A stretch of 64,000 bases of DNA from UBA1672 sp965263215 (GCA_965263215.1 OZ253663.1:1178001-1242000), one strand, 5' to 3'; shown: positions 32,781-42,424, numbered from the stretch's first letter. Made by a program: numbers and translations. Notes: generated by a model from the letters alone, not told the origin.

Positions 32781-33565
32781 GAACAGGCTTTGATAGTGTC
32801 ATTCAAGACATTTTGAAAATAACTGTCATCATCATTTTCAAGGACTTTTTTCCATTTCCTGAGTGATGCTAGAAATTTTTTATCTGCAATTAAGGTTGCG
32901 GCTTCTAATGTCAGAATGCCAATTTCTTCGCTTTCTAATTCTTTCAAAATAAAGTCTTTGATACCCTTATCTTTTCTTTTTGCCATTCCCACCATTGCTT
33001 CTCCGCGAGTTATGCTATCTTTGTCTGATAAACGCGCTTTTAGGGCTTCTCTTAATTCTGGTGTATCGACATCGCATTGAGTGCCAAGGTTAAAAGTTGC
33101 CCAATCTCTTACATCACGATCAGGGTCTGAGCTTAACTTAATGAGTGTCTGAATAACGGTTTTGTCTTCGTAGCCTGTTAAGCCGTACACGACACTATGG
33201 CGGATATCCTCACTTTTGTGGTCTTTGAGTTTTATCAAATGAGGAATTGCTTCAGGTGCTTCTCTATGCCCCAAGGCCGTGGCCGCAGCATAAATGACAT
33301 CTTCATTTTCATCTTTTAACAGAGAAATAAGAATTTTGACGGAAGCTTTTCGAAATTTACTTTTTTGCCAGCCGAGTTGGCCTAAGATATCTGCGCCGAT
33401 TTCACGCCTTATGGGATCGTTTGACTTTGATTGTTTTTCAGCAAGATTAAATTCTTCTCGTGTGCCGCGTCTTTGGATTTCAGCAATAAATTCCCAACGC
33501 TTATTAAGGTTAGATTCTTTATAGGCTTTTTCTACTAATTCTTTTGATGAATTTTTCATTTTCAC
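32777..33565 (-). CDS. HEAT-repeat protein inserted in the flagellar locus
   Basis: 262 residues, Lys-rich, no signal. At least five HEAT/PBS-lyase-type repeats can be read between about 50 and 230, for example LISLLKDENEDVIYAAATAL, LIKLKDHKSEDIRHSVVYGL and LIKLSSDPDRDVRDWATFNL. Such proteins are protein-binding scaffolds or phycobilin lyase relatives; the target is unknown. It is on the opposite strand, breaks the flgB-flgC-fliE / fliQ-fliR-flhB series and overlaps fliE by four bases. Its Lys-rich composition differs from its neighbours, which hints at later acquisition. Confidence 0.75.
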   Translation of the reverse strand: MKMKNSSKELVEKAYKESNLNKRWEFIAEIQRRGTREEFNLAEKQSKSNDPIRREIGADILGQLGWQKSKFRKASVKILISLLKDENEDVIYAAATALGHREAPEAIPHLIKLKDHKSEDIRHSVVYGLTGYEDKTVIQTLIKLSSDPDRDVRDWATFNLGTQCDVDTPELREALKARLSDKDSITRGEAMVGMAKRKDKGIKDFILKELESEEIGILTLEAATLIADKKFLASLRKWKKVLENDDDSYFQNVLNDTIKACS

Positions 33566-33573
33566 TCCGCTGC

Positions 33574-33603
33574 AACATAGCTGTCGCGGTTTTTACGTTT
33601 CAA
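33574..33603 (-). promoter_or_regulatory. Candidate promoter of the HEAT-repeat gene
   Basis: Minus-strand TTGAAA (33598-33603) and TATGTT (33574-33579) with an 18-base spacer, each four of six or better. It lies just upstream of the GGAG ribosome site. Confidence 0.3.
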
Positions 33604-33624
33604 TACATGGCTCAGGATGAAGGG

Positions 33625-33636
33625 TACCACGTGGTA
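33625..33636. promoter_or_regulatory. Perfect 12-base palindrome upstream of fliQ
   Basis: TACCACGTGGTA is a complete palindrome with a CACGTG core. A further GTGGT half-site lies 15 bases to the right. It sits between the HEAT-repeat gene and fliQ and could be an operator for either. Confidence 0.35.
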
Positions 33637-33717
33637 AAGTTTTTTTCATGTGGTTTACTTTGGGGAATACCGTGATTGCGGTTTTATGCGCGCCTTGCTT
33701 TTGCTAGGCTGAGGGTT

Positions 33718-33984
33718 ATGAATGATACAGAAGTCATCGAAGTTGCCCGCCAAGCCCTGCTGATTACTATACAAATCAGTTTACCTGTGTTGTTGGTTGG
33801 CCTTGTTGTCGGTGTGGCGATTGCGTTGGTGCAGGCTTTGACGCAAATTCAGGAAATTACATTGGTGTTTGTGCCGAAAATTGTCGCAATTTTCCTGTCT
33901 ATGTTTATTTTCCTGCCATGGATGATGAACGTCCTTGTTGTTTTCATGGAAACACTTGCTGATCGCATGATCGGCGGAGGGTAA
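33718..33984 (+). CDS. fliQ: Flagellar export gate protein FliQ
   Basis: 88 residues from the ATG at 33718 (MNDTEVIEVARQALLITIQI), the usual family start and length. An upstream in-frame ATG would add 14 non-family residues. Two membrane helices (about 16-38 and 52-76), with VVGVAIALVQALTQIQEITL and FVPKI between them, are diagnostic. Followed after 7 bases by fliR. Confidence 0.96.
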   Translation: MNDTEVIEVARQALLITIQISLPVLLVGLVVGVAIALVQALTQIQEITLVFVPKIVAIFLSMFIFLPWMMNVLVVFMETLADRMIGGG

Positions 33985-33991
33985 AGGGGCG

Positions 33992-34777
33992 ATGCAAAGC
34001 GCACTCGAAGCCTTTTTGGTCAGTGGTGTTCTGGCGTTTATGTTGACCTTCGTACGTATTGGTACGGCCATCATTATTATGCCGGGTTTAGGGGATTCCT
34101 TTGTCTCCACGCGTATTCGTTTGCACATGGCGCTGGGAATTTCCTTCGTTCTGTTTCCGCTTATCCTGCCTTACATTCCAAACCCAATTCCATCGACGTT
34201 TGAGCTTGTCGGTTTAATCGCGATGGAGCTCGTGATCGGTTTGATGATTGGCACGTTCGCCCGTATTTTTATGACCGCACTGGATACGGCGGGTATGGTG
34301 ATATCTTCGCAATCGGGCTTGGCTAACGCGCAGGTCTTTAACCCGTCATTGGCGGCGCAGGGATCAATTATTGGTGCGTTTTTATCCATGACAGGCGCCG
34401 TGATTTTGTTCGCGACCAATATGCACCATTTATTGATTATGGGTGTGATGGAGAGTTATCAGATGTTCCCGCTGGGCAGTGTGCCTGATTCAGGATCAAT
34501 GGCGGAACTGATTACCAAGGCCGTTGCCGCGAGCTTTATTTTGGGCGTAAAACTCGCAATACCGTTTGTTGTTATTACATTATTGATTTATGTCGGTATG
34601 GGTGTTTTAACGCGCTTGATGCCACAGGTGCAGGTGTTCCTTGTTGTTTTGCCGCTTCAGATTTTGATGGCGATTGTGCTGCTTTCGCTTGTTGCGGCGG
34701 CGTTGTTCCATCAATGGCTGACGGAGTTTGAATCCGCGATGTTCTTTTTCTTTTCTAACGGCGCTTCGCCAATTTAA
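33992..34777 (+). CDS. fliR: Flagellar export gate protein FliR
   Basis: 261 residues with six hydrophobic helices. LTFVRIGTAIIIMPGLGDSF, then VGLIAMELVIGLMIGTFARI and LGVKLAIPFVVITLLIYVGM are typical FliR stretches. It completes the FliPQR channel. The gene is followed by flhB after 25 bases. Confidence 0.96.
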   Translation: MQSALEAFLVSGVLAFMLTFVRIGTAIIIMPGLGDSFVSTRIRLHMALGISFVLFPLILPYIPNPIPSTFELVGLIAMELVIGLMIGTFARIFMTALDTAGMVISSQSGLANAQVFNPSLAAQGSIIGAFLSMTGAVILFATNMHHLLIMGVMESYQMFPLGSVPDSGSMAELITKAVAASFILGVKLAIPFVVITLLIYVGMGVLTRLMPQVQVFLVVLPLQILMAIVLLSLVAAALFHQWLTEFESAMFFFFSNGASPI

Positions 34778-34802
34778 CCATTTATAGGGTATAGTTGATC
34801 GT

Positions 34803-35879
34803 ATGGCAGAAAACGACCAGACAGACGATTCCCAGAAAACCGAAGACCCCACCCCCAAAAAGCTGGAGGAGGCACGAAAGCGCGGGCAGGTGGCACTGTC
34901 GCGTGAGGTGAATAACTGGGTGATGTTGTGTGCGGCGACTATTCTTATCGTAACGCTCGCCGGTACGATGTTGACAGAATTAAAAGATATGATGGCTGTG
35001 TATATTGAACATGCGCACGCTTTACCTAAAGAATCCGGCGGTATTGGTGAGGTTTTGGGGAGTCTATTGAAAAAGACATTAATGATCTTGATGTTGCCGT
35101 TTTTGCTTTTGGTCGCGGCGGCGTTTTTTGGCCCGTTCCTGCAAGTCGGCCCTTTATTTGCGCCTGAAGTCATCAAACCTGATTTTAGTAAAATATCCCT
35201 GATTAAGGGCTTTGGGCGCTTATTCTCCATGCGCTCTATCGTTGAATTCGTGAAAGGCATCATGAAAATTTCGATCATCGGCGTTGTCGCCACGATCATT
35301 ATCTATCCGTATTTCGATAAATTGGAACATATGATCGATATGCCTGTGCCGATGGTGATGGAGGAATTGCAGTTTCTTACAATCCGCATGATGGTTGGTA
35401 TATTGATTATTCTGGCGGTGATCGCCGGACTGGATCTGATCTATCAGCGCTTTGAATATAATAAGAAAATGCGGATGAGCCGCCAAGAAATCAAAGATGA
35501 ATACAAACAATCAGAAGGTGACCCGCATGTGAAGGCGAAGCTGCGCCAATTGCGGACAGAGCGCGCGCGTCAACGTATGATGCAGGCCGTGCCCGATGCC
35601 GATGTGGTTATCACAAACCCGACCCACTATTCGATTGCATTGAAATATAATCCTGATGAATCGCCCGCACCGATTGTGATTGCCAAGGGTATTGACGAGG
35701 TTGCCTTGCGTATTCGTGAGATCGCCAAGGAAAATGATATTGTCCTGTACGAGAACAAGCCGCTCGCCCGCGCGCTCTATGATGTTGTGGAGATAGACGA
35801 GATTATCCCGACGGAGCATTTCAAGGCCGTGGCGGAGATTATTTCTTATGTTTTCAAATTAAAAGGCAAGTTAAATTAA
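34803..35879 (+). CDS. flhB: Flagellar export specificity protein FlhB
   Basis: 358 residues. SQKTEDPTPKKLEEARKRGQ at the start, four membrane helices (about 38-60, 90-112, 150-170, 190-212) and the autocleavage motif NPTH at 272-275. FlhB switches the export apparatus from rod/hook to filament substrates on a signal from FliK. Last gene of fliQ-fliR-flhB. A second, partial FlhB homologue (FlhX) is encoded at 31127. Confidence 0.97.
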   Translation: MAENDQTDDSQKTEDPTPKKLEEARKRGQVALSREVNNWVMLCAATILIVTLAGTMLTELKDMMAVYIEHAHALPKESGGIGEVLGSLLKKTLMILMLPFLLLVAAAFFGPFLQVGPLFAPEVIKPDFSKISLIKGFGRLFSMRSIVEFVKGIMKISIIGVVATIIIYPYFDKLEHMIDMPVPMVMEELQFLTIRMMVGILIILAVIAGLDLIYQRFEYNKKMRMSRQEIKDEYKQSEGDPHVKAKLRQLRTERARQRMMQAVPDADVVITNPTHYSIALKYNPDESPAPIVIAKGIDEVALRIREIAKENDIVLYENKPLARALYDVVEIDEIIPTEHFKAVAEIISYVFKLKGKLN

Positions 35880-35885
35880 CTGTTA

Positions 35886-36155
35886 TTATTCAGTTTTATC
35901 GAATTCAGAAAGTTCTTTAAGTTCCTTGCGTAAGCCTGCTTTGCGAATACGTTTTTTCAGTTGGCGTTCTTCTTTGTCACCACCGCGACGCATGGCAAGT
36001 ACTGACAAAACAGGCGGAATAAGGAACAGCAACGCGATGTTTTTTTCTTCGCCGTACGTATTACTGTAAATCAATACCAATACCACGATTGCAATGATAT
36101 TCGCGATCAGCGCAAGCATGTGAATGATGCAGCCTTTATTCAAACATTTTTTCAT
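35886..36155 (-). CDS. Small membrane protein of unknown function
   Basis: 89 residues with two membrane helices (about 11-30 and 37-54, MLALIANIIAIVVLVLIYSN and LFLIPPVLSVLAM) and a very basic C-terminal tail (KKRIRKAGLRKELKELSEFD). No family recognised. It converges on flhB, 6 bases away, and shares a short divergent gap with the DUF4139 gene. It is likely to be real because of the regular membrane topology and charge distribution, but nothing indicates its role. Confidence 0.5.
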   Translation of the reverse strand: MKKCLNKGCIIHMLALIANIIAIVVLVLIYSNTYGEEKNIALLFLIPPVLSVLAMRRGGDKEERQLKKRIRKAGLRKELKELSEFDKTE

Positions 36156-36245
36156 TTTTGAAACCTTATTTTCCTGTTTGCCCCAATCGGCACGATGATG
36201 TAGCTTAACGTATATTGAGGGATTTTAAAATAAGAGGAATTATCT

Positions 36246-37967
36246 ATGCGCCGTTTCATTCGCTCTTCGTGTTTCGTTGTACTGTTTTCTATGCCTGTTT
36301 TGTCGATGCCGGCATGGGCGGAGGATGTGGAAACGGATAGCAAAATTACGGCCGCAACGGTTTATAATGACCGCGCAACATTAACACGTAGCGCAAAAGT
36401 CGAAATTCCGGCGGGCGCACATAATCTGGTTTTTACAGGATTGCCACTTAATATGTTCACGGATTCCCTGCGTGTAGAGGGAAGTTCTGTCGCAAATGTT
36501 ACTTTTGGTGCGTTGTCCCATAAACGTGAATCTTCAGCAGATTATGTCGTGCCACGTGAAAAGGCCTTAAACGCGCAGTTGGTGCAGTTACAGGATACGA
36601 ATAAAATCTATCAAGCCGAGAGAAGTGCCTTGCGTACGGCAAAAACTTTCTTAGAAAACTTAGGAAAGCAGGCGGTTCTTCGTGAGAGTGAAGAAATTGC
36701 CAAAATGGAGTTAAACCCTGATACATGGGGCGCGGCAGCAGACAGCCTGTCGGCGAAAATGTCGGAAAATCTGAAAAGTGATCTGGCCTTGGGGATTAAA
36801 ATCCGCGAGGTGAATGAACGAATCCAAAAAGTTCAAAATGATTTGCGTCAGTTGCGCACAGGTCAAAAACAAACCTACAGCGTGACCATTCCCTTTGAAT
36901 CCGACAAGCCATCGACATTGAATGTGGAGCTTAGTTATCAGATTTCGGGTGTCAGTTGGCAGCCGATTTATGATGCGCGTCTTGATGTAAAGAAAAAGAC
37001 ATTAGAATTGGTGCAGTATGGCTCTGTTTGGCAACGCACAGGCGAAGATTGGGAGGATGTTGAATTGACCCTTTCCACCGCGCAACCAAGTCGCGGCGCG
37101 GGACAGCCTGATCTACATTCACGATGGTTGTCGATTTATAAACAAGCACGTATTTTGCCCGGAGGATCTTATGTTACATCTGTTCCTGGGACTGATGAAG
37201 AAGTTGCACCTGCTTATGTTGAAGCTGTCGAACAATCAAACGAAGCAATGATGGATAGAGCCGTCGCAATGGGGGGAAGCGCTATGCCTGTTCCTGTTGC
37301 TAAAAAAGCATCATTCCAAACAGCGCAAATCAACACGGAAGGCTTTGTCGGGGAATATAAAATCACCGGCCCTGCCACAGTGAAATCAGATGGCACAAAG
37401 GCAAAATTACTGGTTGGTGGCTTTGAAACCGAAACCGCGTTGCAGGTGCAAATCAAGCCACAGTATAGTACAGATGCCTATCTGGTTGTGGAAACCAAGT
37501 TGAAAGGCGATGCGCCTGTCCTGCCGGGGCAGGTTAGCTTGTTCCGTGATGGTGCGTATATCGGGCAAAGCCACATGAAAATGCTGCGTCCTGATGATAC
37601 GACTGAGCTTGCCTTTGGTATTGATGATAACGTCACGGTGACACGTAATATTTTGAAAGATGAGCGCAGTGAAGCGGGTATCATCACAAAAGATAGTGTG
37701 ATCGAAAAACACTTCGTGACCGAAATTCAGAACTTGCATAAAGACGATATTAAAATCGCCGTGTTGGAAACCATCCCCGCATCAAGGGATGAGCGTATCC
37801 GTATTGAAATACTGGCGGATAAAACCACCGCCGGTTATGAAACTGATCTGAAAAACGTCAAGGGCGTCACGCGCTGGATGGGGACATTAACGCCCAAGCA
37901 GAAAACCGCGATTAACCTTGGTTGGAAAGTCAGCTGGCCGAAGGGGCAGAACATTTCCGGCCTGTAA
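36246..37967 (+). CDS. DUF4139/DUF4140 (MuiA-type) exported protein
   Basis: 573 residues. Signal peptide (about 1-25, ending PAWAED), then the DUF4140 region (KITAATVYNDRATLTRSAKV, AHNLVFTGLPLNM), a coiled coil, and DUF4139 (LSYQISGVSWQPIYDARLDV, RTGEDWEDVELTLSTAQPS). These are called mucoidy inhibitor A family in some genomes, but the function is not established. The segment around 300-360 is Met/Ala-rich and variable. It has an AGAGGAAT ribosome site and is not part of an obvious operon. Confidence 0.85.
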   Translation: MRRFIRSSCFVVLFSMPVLSMPAWAEDVETDSKITAATVYNDRATLTRSAKVEIPAGAHNLVFTGLPLNMFTDSLRVEGSSVANVTFGALSHKRESSADYVVPREKALNAQLVQLQDTNKIYQAERSALRTAKTFLENLGKQAVLRESEEIAKMELNPDTWGAAADSLSAKMSENLKSDLALGIKIREVNERIQKVQNDLRQLRTGQKQTYSVTIPFESDKPSTLNVELSYQISGVSWQPIYDARLDVKKKTLELVQYGSVWQRTGEDWEDVELTLSTAQPSRGAGQPDLHSRWLSIYKQARILPGGSYVTSVPGTDEEVAPAYVEAVEQSNEAMMDRAVAMGGSAMPVPVAKKASFQTAQINTEGFVGEYKITGPATVKSDGTKAKLLVGGFETETALQVQIKPQYSTDAYLVVETKLKGDAPVLPGQVSLFRDGAYIGQSHMKMLRPDDTTELAFGIDDNVTVTRNILKDERSEAGIITKDSVIEKHFVTEIQNLHKDDIKIAVLETIPASRDERIRIEILADKTTAGYETDLKNVKGVTRWMGTLTPKQKTAINLGWKVSWPKGQNISGL

Positions 37968-38058
37968 AGTTTTCCGGTTTTTGATCCTAAAAACGTGTAT
38001 ACTGGCGGGAACCTATCCTCTTGCCCTGTCATTCAGGGTGTGACATGATTCTTGAGCT

Positions 38059-40563
38059 ATGAACACCGACCATTCAGAATTTATCAAACGCCACAGCAGA
38101 AAAGAAACCCGCCATTTGTCGGGCAGTCGTCGGCAGATAAGTGCCGCCATAATTATATCCATCTTTGCGCTTTATTTTGTATTGATGTTGTTTGTTGTGC
38201 ACATGGCGCGTGTTGATCAAACCACCATCGTTATTTCCATGACGGTATTTGTTATGGCGACATTGGTGGCGTTCGTGGCGCGGCGTGCGCAATTTCTACA
38301 AGCCGAACAGGAAAAGGAACTTATCCTTCTAAGAGAGGTTTTGGAGAGCAGTCACGGCGGGCAACTCATTACCGATCGGGCGGATAAAACTCTTTATTAT
38401 AATGAGAAATTCATAGAACAATGCCCATCTGGTGAGGATGTGAGTTATCATGCGCTTGTTGAGATGTTCTCAGGTAATGAGGAGGTGGAATCGTTATTCG
38501 AGGGATTAATCGAACAAGCTCATCGCGGCCTTAGCGATTCCATAGAACTCTATTGTGATGAGCGTGATTATGAAGGGTGGTACTTAATTACCGCGAAGGC
38601 CGTGGCGGGGCATCCGGGGTTTATTCAATGGCGGTTGGATAATGTTACCGATCAATACACGGCAGATCGCGCCGAACAAGAAGAGCGTGAGAAGCTCATT
38701 GATTTCACGGATAATGCGCCGGTCGGGTTTTTCTCCGTTGATGAAAACGGACGTTTTGTGTTTGCGAATGCGACGTTTGCACGTTGGCTCGGTATTGATC
38801 TCAATCAATTATTATCCCAAGAATCACTTCATACGTTTTTATTAAACCCGCCCGATGGTGCCAACCCTTACGACTTGATTGCAGGTGATAAAGATAAACA
38901 GCTCGTTGAGGTTGAGATGAAAGGCGCTGCGGGGCAGGTTTTTTTGGCATCAATAAACCAAAGTATCATGAAGAATAATGATGGCACAGTGCGTACGCGC
39001 GCGGTTGTGCATGATCTGACATCCGAGCGCGAGATGCGCCGCGCATTGAAGGCATCGGAAGATCGCTTTGAACGCTTCTACGATGAGGCACCGCTGGGCA
39101 TTGTTCTGGTCAATGATGAAGGCTTGGTTGAAGATTGCAACAGCCAGTTCGCACGCATGATTGGCCGTGATATGGCAAAAATTGAAGGCAAAAAGCTAGA
39201 GCTTTTGATCACTGATGACGATAAAAGTGATGTGCTGTCTGCGTTAGAGCATATGCGAGAAGGGCAACCAATGGCAGAGGCCATGGAGATTGCCTTGAAG
39301 GGCGCAGGCGATCAAACCGTAAGCGCGCAACTTCATGCGCGGCGTTTTACTGATGGTGGCAGTACGGTTCTTCATTTCATTGATGTCACAGAGAAAAAAT
39401 CACTGGAGCAACAATTCGTGCAGTCCCAGAAAATGCAAGCGGTCGGGCAGCTTGCAGGCGGTATTGCGCATGACTTTAATAATTTGCTGACGGCGATTAT
39501 TGGTTTTTGTGATTTGTTACTGCTGCGGCATAAGGCGGGCGATCCGTCCTTTGGTGACATTATGCAAATAAAACAGAATTCAAATCGTGCGGCCAATCTC
39601 GTGCGGCAGTTGCTTGCGTTCTCGCGGCAGCAAACACTGCGCCAGCGCGTCCATGATATGACGGATATCCTGACGGAGCTATCGCATTTACTCCGCCGTT
39701 TAATCGGCGCCACGATAGAGCTTGAAATGACTCACGGCAGTGATCTTGGCCTTATTAAGGTTGATGAAGGTCAAATGGAGCAGGTGCTGATCAATCTGGC
39801 GGTGAACGCCCGTGACGCGATGGAGGGGCAGGGCAAGCTCACCATCACGACTGAGAACTTCACCAACAAAAAAGCCAAAGATGTGATGCAAGAAGAAATG
39901 CCCCCCGGCGATTGGGTGCTGACGAAGGTCACTGACACCGGAAGCGGGATATCCAAGAAAAATCTTGGCCGTATTTTAGAGCCGTTCTTTACCACCAAAG
40001 ACGTTGGTGAGGGAACAGGCCTAGGGCTTGCAACGGTCTATGGTATTATTCGTCAAAGTGGTGGTTTTCTTGATATACAAAGTAAGGTTGGCAAGGGGAC
40101 GACGTTCCTTATTTATCTGCCGCGCGCGACTGAGGAAGATGAAGATGCGGATGTAGAAATTATTTCAGAAGAAAAGACTGTAACCAAAGATCTGACAGGT
40201 ACGGAGTGCATTTTACTGGTTGAGGATGAAGCTGCTGTGCGAACATTCTCGCAACGTGCTTTGGTGAATAAGGGCTATGAGGTTCTTTGTGCGGAAAATG
40301 GCGAATCTGCGCTTGCCCTTTATGAAAAGGAAGATGCTGATAAAGTTGATTTGCTGATCACCGATGTTGTCATGCCGGGGGTTGACGGGCCGACATTGGC
40401 GCAGCGTATTCGTCAACATAGTCCCGATCTCAAGATCATATTCATGTCAGGATACACTGAAGATAAGCTCAAAGATTATATGGGGGATAACACCCATTTC
40501 TTGCCCAAACCCTTTACGCTCAAAGGGCTTGCGGCCAAGGTAAAAGAGGTTCTTGAAGACTAA
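38059..40563 (+). CDS. cckA: CckA-type hybrid histidine kinase
   Basis: 834 residues. Two membrane helices (about 28-50 and 57-75), three PAS-like sensor domains (about 85-200, 205-325, 330-445), a histidine-kinase domain (GGIAHDFNNLL, His471), an ATPase domain (NARDAMEG, DTGSGI, GTGLGLATV) and a C-terminal receiver with Asp769. This is the CckA layout: it feeds phosphate through ChpT to the master regulator CtrA. It lies between the flagellar locus and recA. The extra PAS domain makes it longer than Caulobacter CckA. Confidence 0.9.
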   Translation: MNTDHSEFIKRHSRKETRHLSGSRRQISAAIIISIFALYFVLMLFVVHMARVDQTTIVISMTVFVMATLVAFVARRAQFLQAEQEKELILLREVLESSHGGQLITDRADKTLYYNEKFIEQCPSGEDVSYHALVEMFSGNEEVESLFEGLIEQAHRGLSDSIELYCDERDYEGWYLITAKAVAGHPGFIQWRLDNVTDQYTADRAEQEEREKLIDFTDNAPVGFFSVDENGRFVFANATFARWLGIDLNQLLSQESLHTFLLNPPDGANPYDLIAGDKDKQLVEVEMKGAAGQVFLASINQSIMKNNDGTVRTRAVVHDLTSEREMRRALKASEDRFERFYDEAPLGIVLVNDEGLVEDCNSQFARMIGRDMAKIEGKKLELLITDDDKSDVLSALEHMREGQPMAEAMEIALKGAGDQTVSAQLHARRFTDGGSTVLHFIDVTEKKSLEQQFVQSQKMQAVGQLAGGIAHDFNNLLTAIIGFCDLLLLRHKAGDPSFGDIMQIKQNSNRAANLVRQLLAFSRQQTLRQRVHDMTDILTELSHLLRRLIGATIELEMTHGSDLGLIKVDEGQMEQVLINLAVNARDAMEGQGKLTITTENFTNKKAKDVMQEEMPPGDWVLTKVTDTGSGISKKNLGRILEPFFTTKDVGEGTGLGLATVYGIIRQSGGFLDIQSKVGKGTTFLIYLPRATEEDEDADVEIISEEKTVTKDLTGTECILLVEDEAAVRTFSQRALVNKGYEVLCAENGESALALYEKEDADKVDLLITDVVMPGVDGPTLAQRIRQHSPDLKIIFMSGYTEDKLKDYMGDNTHFLPKPFTLKGLAAKVKEVLED

Positions 40564-40565
40564 TT

Positions 40566-40580
40566 GTTCTTTTTTTGTTC
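40566..40580 (+). promoter_or_regulatory. Alphaproteobacterial SOS (LexA) box of recA
   Basis: GTTC-N7-GTTC, exact match, with a spacer of seven T. It begins three bases after the cckA stop and lies just upstream of the recA -35. LexA is expected to repress recA here. Confidence 0.85.
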
Positions 40581-40587
40581 TTTTTTG

Positions 40588-40616
40588 TTGACATCGGAAT
40601 AAAACAAGAACATTCT
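40588..40616 (+). promoter_or_regulatory. recA promoter
   Basis: A perfect TTGACA at 40588-40593 is followed after 17 bases by CATTCT (40611-40616), a weak -10. Placed immediately downstream of the LexA box, as expected for an SOS gene. The leader is about 65 bases. Confidence 0.65.
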
Positions 40617-40690
40617 GGTGTGCATAAGGGAATCGTTTTACCCCTAATCATTTGCACATCCGCAGTAACTATGCGACAAGGGAGAGAGCC

Positions 40691-41815
40691 ATGAGCGTGA
40701 CACAGCTTCGTAAAAACACACAGAGTAAGGATACTGATATGACCCAAAATGCCTCCGAAAAGCAAAAAGCATTAGATGCCGCATTATCACAGATTGAGCG
40801 TGCGTTTGGTAAGGGCTCTATCATGAAGCTGAATGACGGGCAAAAGATTGAAGTTGAATCGGTATCTACCGGTTCTCTTGGTCTTGATATTGGCCTTGGC
40901 ATCGGTGGTTTACCGCGTGGTCGTATCATTGAAGTGTACGGGCCGGAAAGTTCCGGTAAAACAACATTGGCGCTGCATGTGATTGCCGAAGCACAAAAAC
41001 TGGGTGGCACATGCGCGATTGTTGATGCGGAGCATGCTCTTGATCCGGGTTATGCGAAAAAGCTTGGTGTCGATGTTGATAATCTTTTGATCTCACAGCC
41101 TGATGCGGGAGAGCAAGCCCTTGAAATTACGGATACATTGGTGCGTTCTGGTGCGCTTGATGTTCTTGTTATAGACTCTGTTGCTGCGCTTGTGCCGCGT
41201 GCAGAGCTTGAAGGCGACATGGGTGACAGCCACATGGGATTGCAGGCGCGTTTGATGTCTCAGGCGTTGCGTAAACTTACTGGCTCTATCTCTCGTTCAC
41301 GTACGATTGTGATCTTTATTAACCAAATTCGTATGAAAATCGGTGTGATGTTTGGCTCACCCGAAACGACAACAGGTGGTAATGCCTTGAAATTCTATTC
41401 CTCTGTACGTCTTGATATTCGCCGTATCGGTGCAATCAAAAACAAGGATGAAATTGTTGGTAACCAAACTCGCGTGAAGGTCGTGAAAAATAAAATGGCG
41501 CCGCCATTCCGTCAGATTGAATTTGATATCATGTACGGCGAAGGTATTTCCAAAACAGGCGAACTGATCGACCTTGGGGTTGCTGCCGGATTGGTTGAAA
41601 AGGCCGGATCATGGTTTTCATACGATGGACAGCGTGTCGGACAGGGGCGTGAGAACGTCAAAAACTTCCTAAAGGAAAACCCTGAGATTGCGGAAAAGCT
41701 TGAAAATCAAATTCGTGCCAATGCCGGATTAATCGCGGATGATATGTTGGCAGGGCCGGAAAATGCGCAAGAGGCCGCTGAAGCCGCGGCGGAGAACAAA
41801 GCCAATGATGATTAG
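40691..41815 (+). CDS. recA: Recombinase RecA
   Basis: 374 residues from the ATG at 40691, which has a strong GGGAGAG site; a second ATG at 40739, with AAGGA upstream, would give a 358-residue protein closer to the usual length, and both are possible. Walker A GPESSGKT, then AFIDAEHALD-type stretch (CAIVDAEHALDPGYAKKLGV) and MGLQARLMSQALRKLTG are diagnostic. RecA carries out strand exchange and activates LexA self-cleavage. The C-terminal tail is acidic and Ala-rich. Followed by a strong terminator. Confidence 0.98.
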   Translation: MSVTQLRKNTQSKDTDMTQNASEKQKALDAALSQIERAFGKGSIMKLNDGQKIEVESVSTGSLGLDIGLGIGGLPRGRIIEVYGPESSGKTTLALHVIAEAQKLGGTCAIVDAEHALDPGYAKKLGVDVDNLLISQPDAGEQALEITDTLVRSGALDVLVIDSVAALVPRAELEGDMGDSHMGLQARLMSQALRKLTGSISRSRTIVIFINQIRMKIGVMFGSPETTTGGNALKFYSSVRLDIRRIGAIKNKDEIVGNQTRVKVVKNKMAPPFRQIEFDIMYGEGISKTGELIDLGVAAGLVEKAGSWFSYDGQRVGQGRENVKNFLKENPEIAEKLENQIRANAGLIADDMLAGPENAQEAAEAAAENKANDD

Positions 41816-41845
41816 GTTTTCTGATTTTCGATAAAATACAAAATG

Positions 41846-41869
41846 GGCCCAATTATCGGGCCTTTTTTT
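41846..41869 (+). terminator. Rho-independent terminator of recA
   Basis: GGCCC (41846-41850) pairs with GGGCC (41858-41862) around a 7-base loop, followed by seven T. Confidence 0.8.
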
Positions 41870-41929
41870 ATTTTTTCGGGCCGAGTTTTATGACGCGGTT
41901 TTTAACGATTTTTAGCCGTTTAAAGCCAT

Positions 41930-42424
41930 TTAGTGACGTTCTTTGAGTAAACGTTGTTTTTGCTTGCCCCAGTCACGCTTTTTTTGTGTTTCGCGTTTAT
42001 CATAGGATTTTTTACCCTTAGCCAAGGCAATCTCAACTTTGGCACGACCACGCGCATCAAAATAGATCTTTGTGGCGACAATACTCATACCTTCTCTGGC
42101 CACTGATCCCATGAGCTTATCTACCTCGCGTTTATGCAGCAGCAATTTGCGCGGTCTTTTTGGTTCATGCTGTGCTTTTGGGCCTGCTTGTTGATATTCG
42201 GCAATATTCGCATTGAACAGCCAGATCTCGCCATCCTTTGGGCCAACGTAAGATTCTTTAATACTGCACTGACTTAGGCGCAGGGATTTAACCTCTGTGC
42301 CGACAAGCATGATGCCAGCCTCGAATGTGTCGTGAAGCTCGTAATCAAAATTAGCTTTACGATTATCGGCCACGGTTTGATCGGTTGAAATCATCCCGGA
42401 TTTTGTTTTTTTCTTTTTGGACAT
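41930..42424 (-). CDS. smpB: SsrA-binding protein SmpB
   Basis: 164 residues. YELHDTFEAGIMLVGTEVKS, then SIKESYVGPKDGEIWLFNAN and the basic C-terminal tail (KSYDKRETQKKRDWGKQKQR) match SmpB. It delivers tmRNA to stalled ribosomes. No tmRNA gene was seen in the window. It follows dapA on the same strand after 29 bases, a neighbourhood common in alphaproteobacteria. Confidence 0.96.
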   Translation of the reverse strand: MSKKKKTKSGMISTDQTVADNRKANFDYELHDTFEAGIMLVGTEVKSLRLSQCSIKESYVGPKDGEIWLFNANIAEYQQAGPKAQHEPKRPRKLLLHKREVDKLMGSVAREGMSIVATKIYFDARGRAKVEIALAKGKKSYDKRETQKKRDWGKQKQRLLKERH

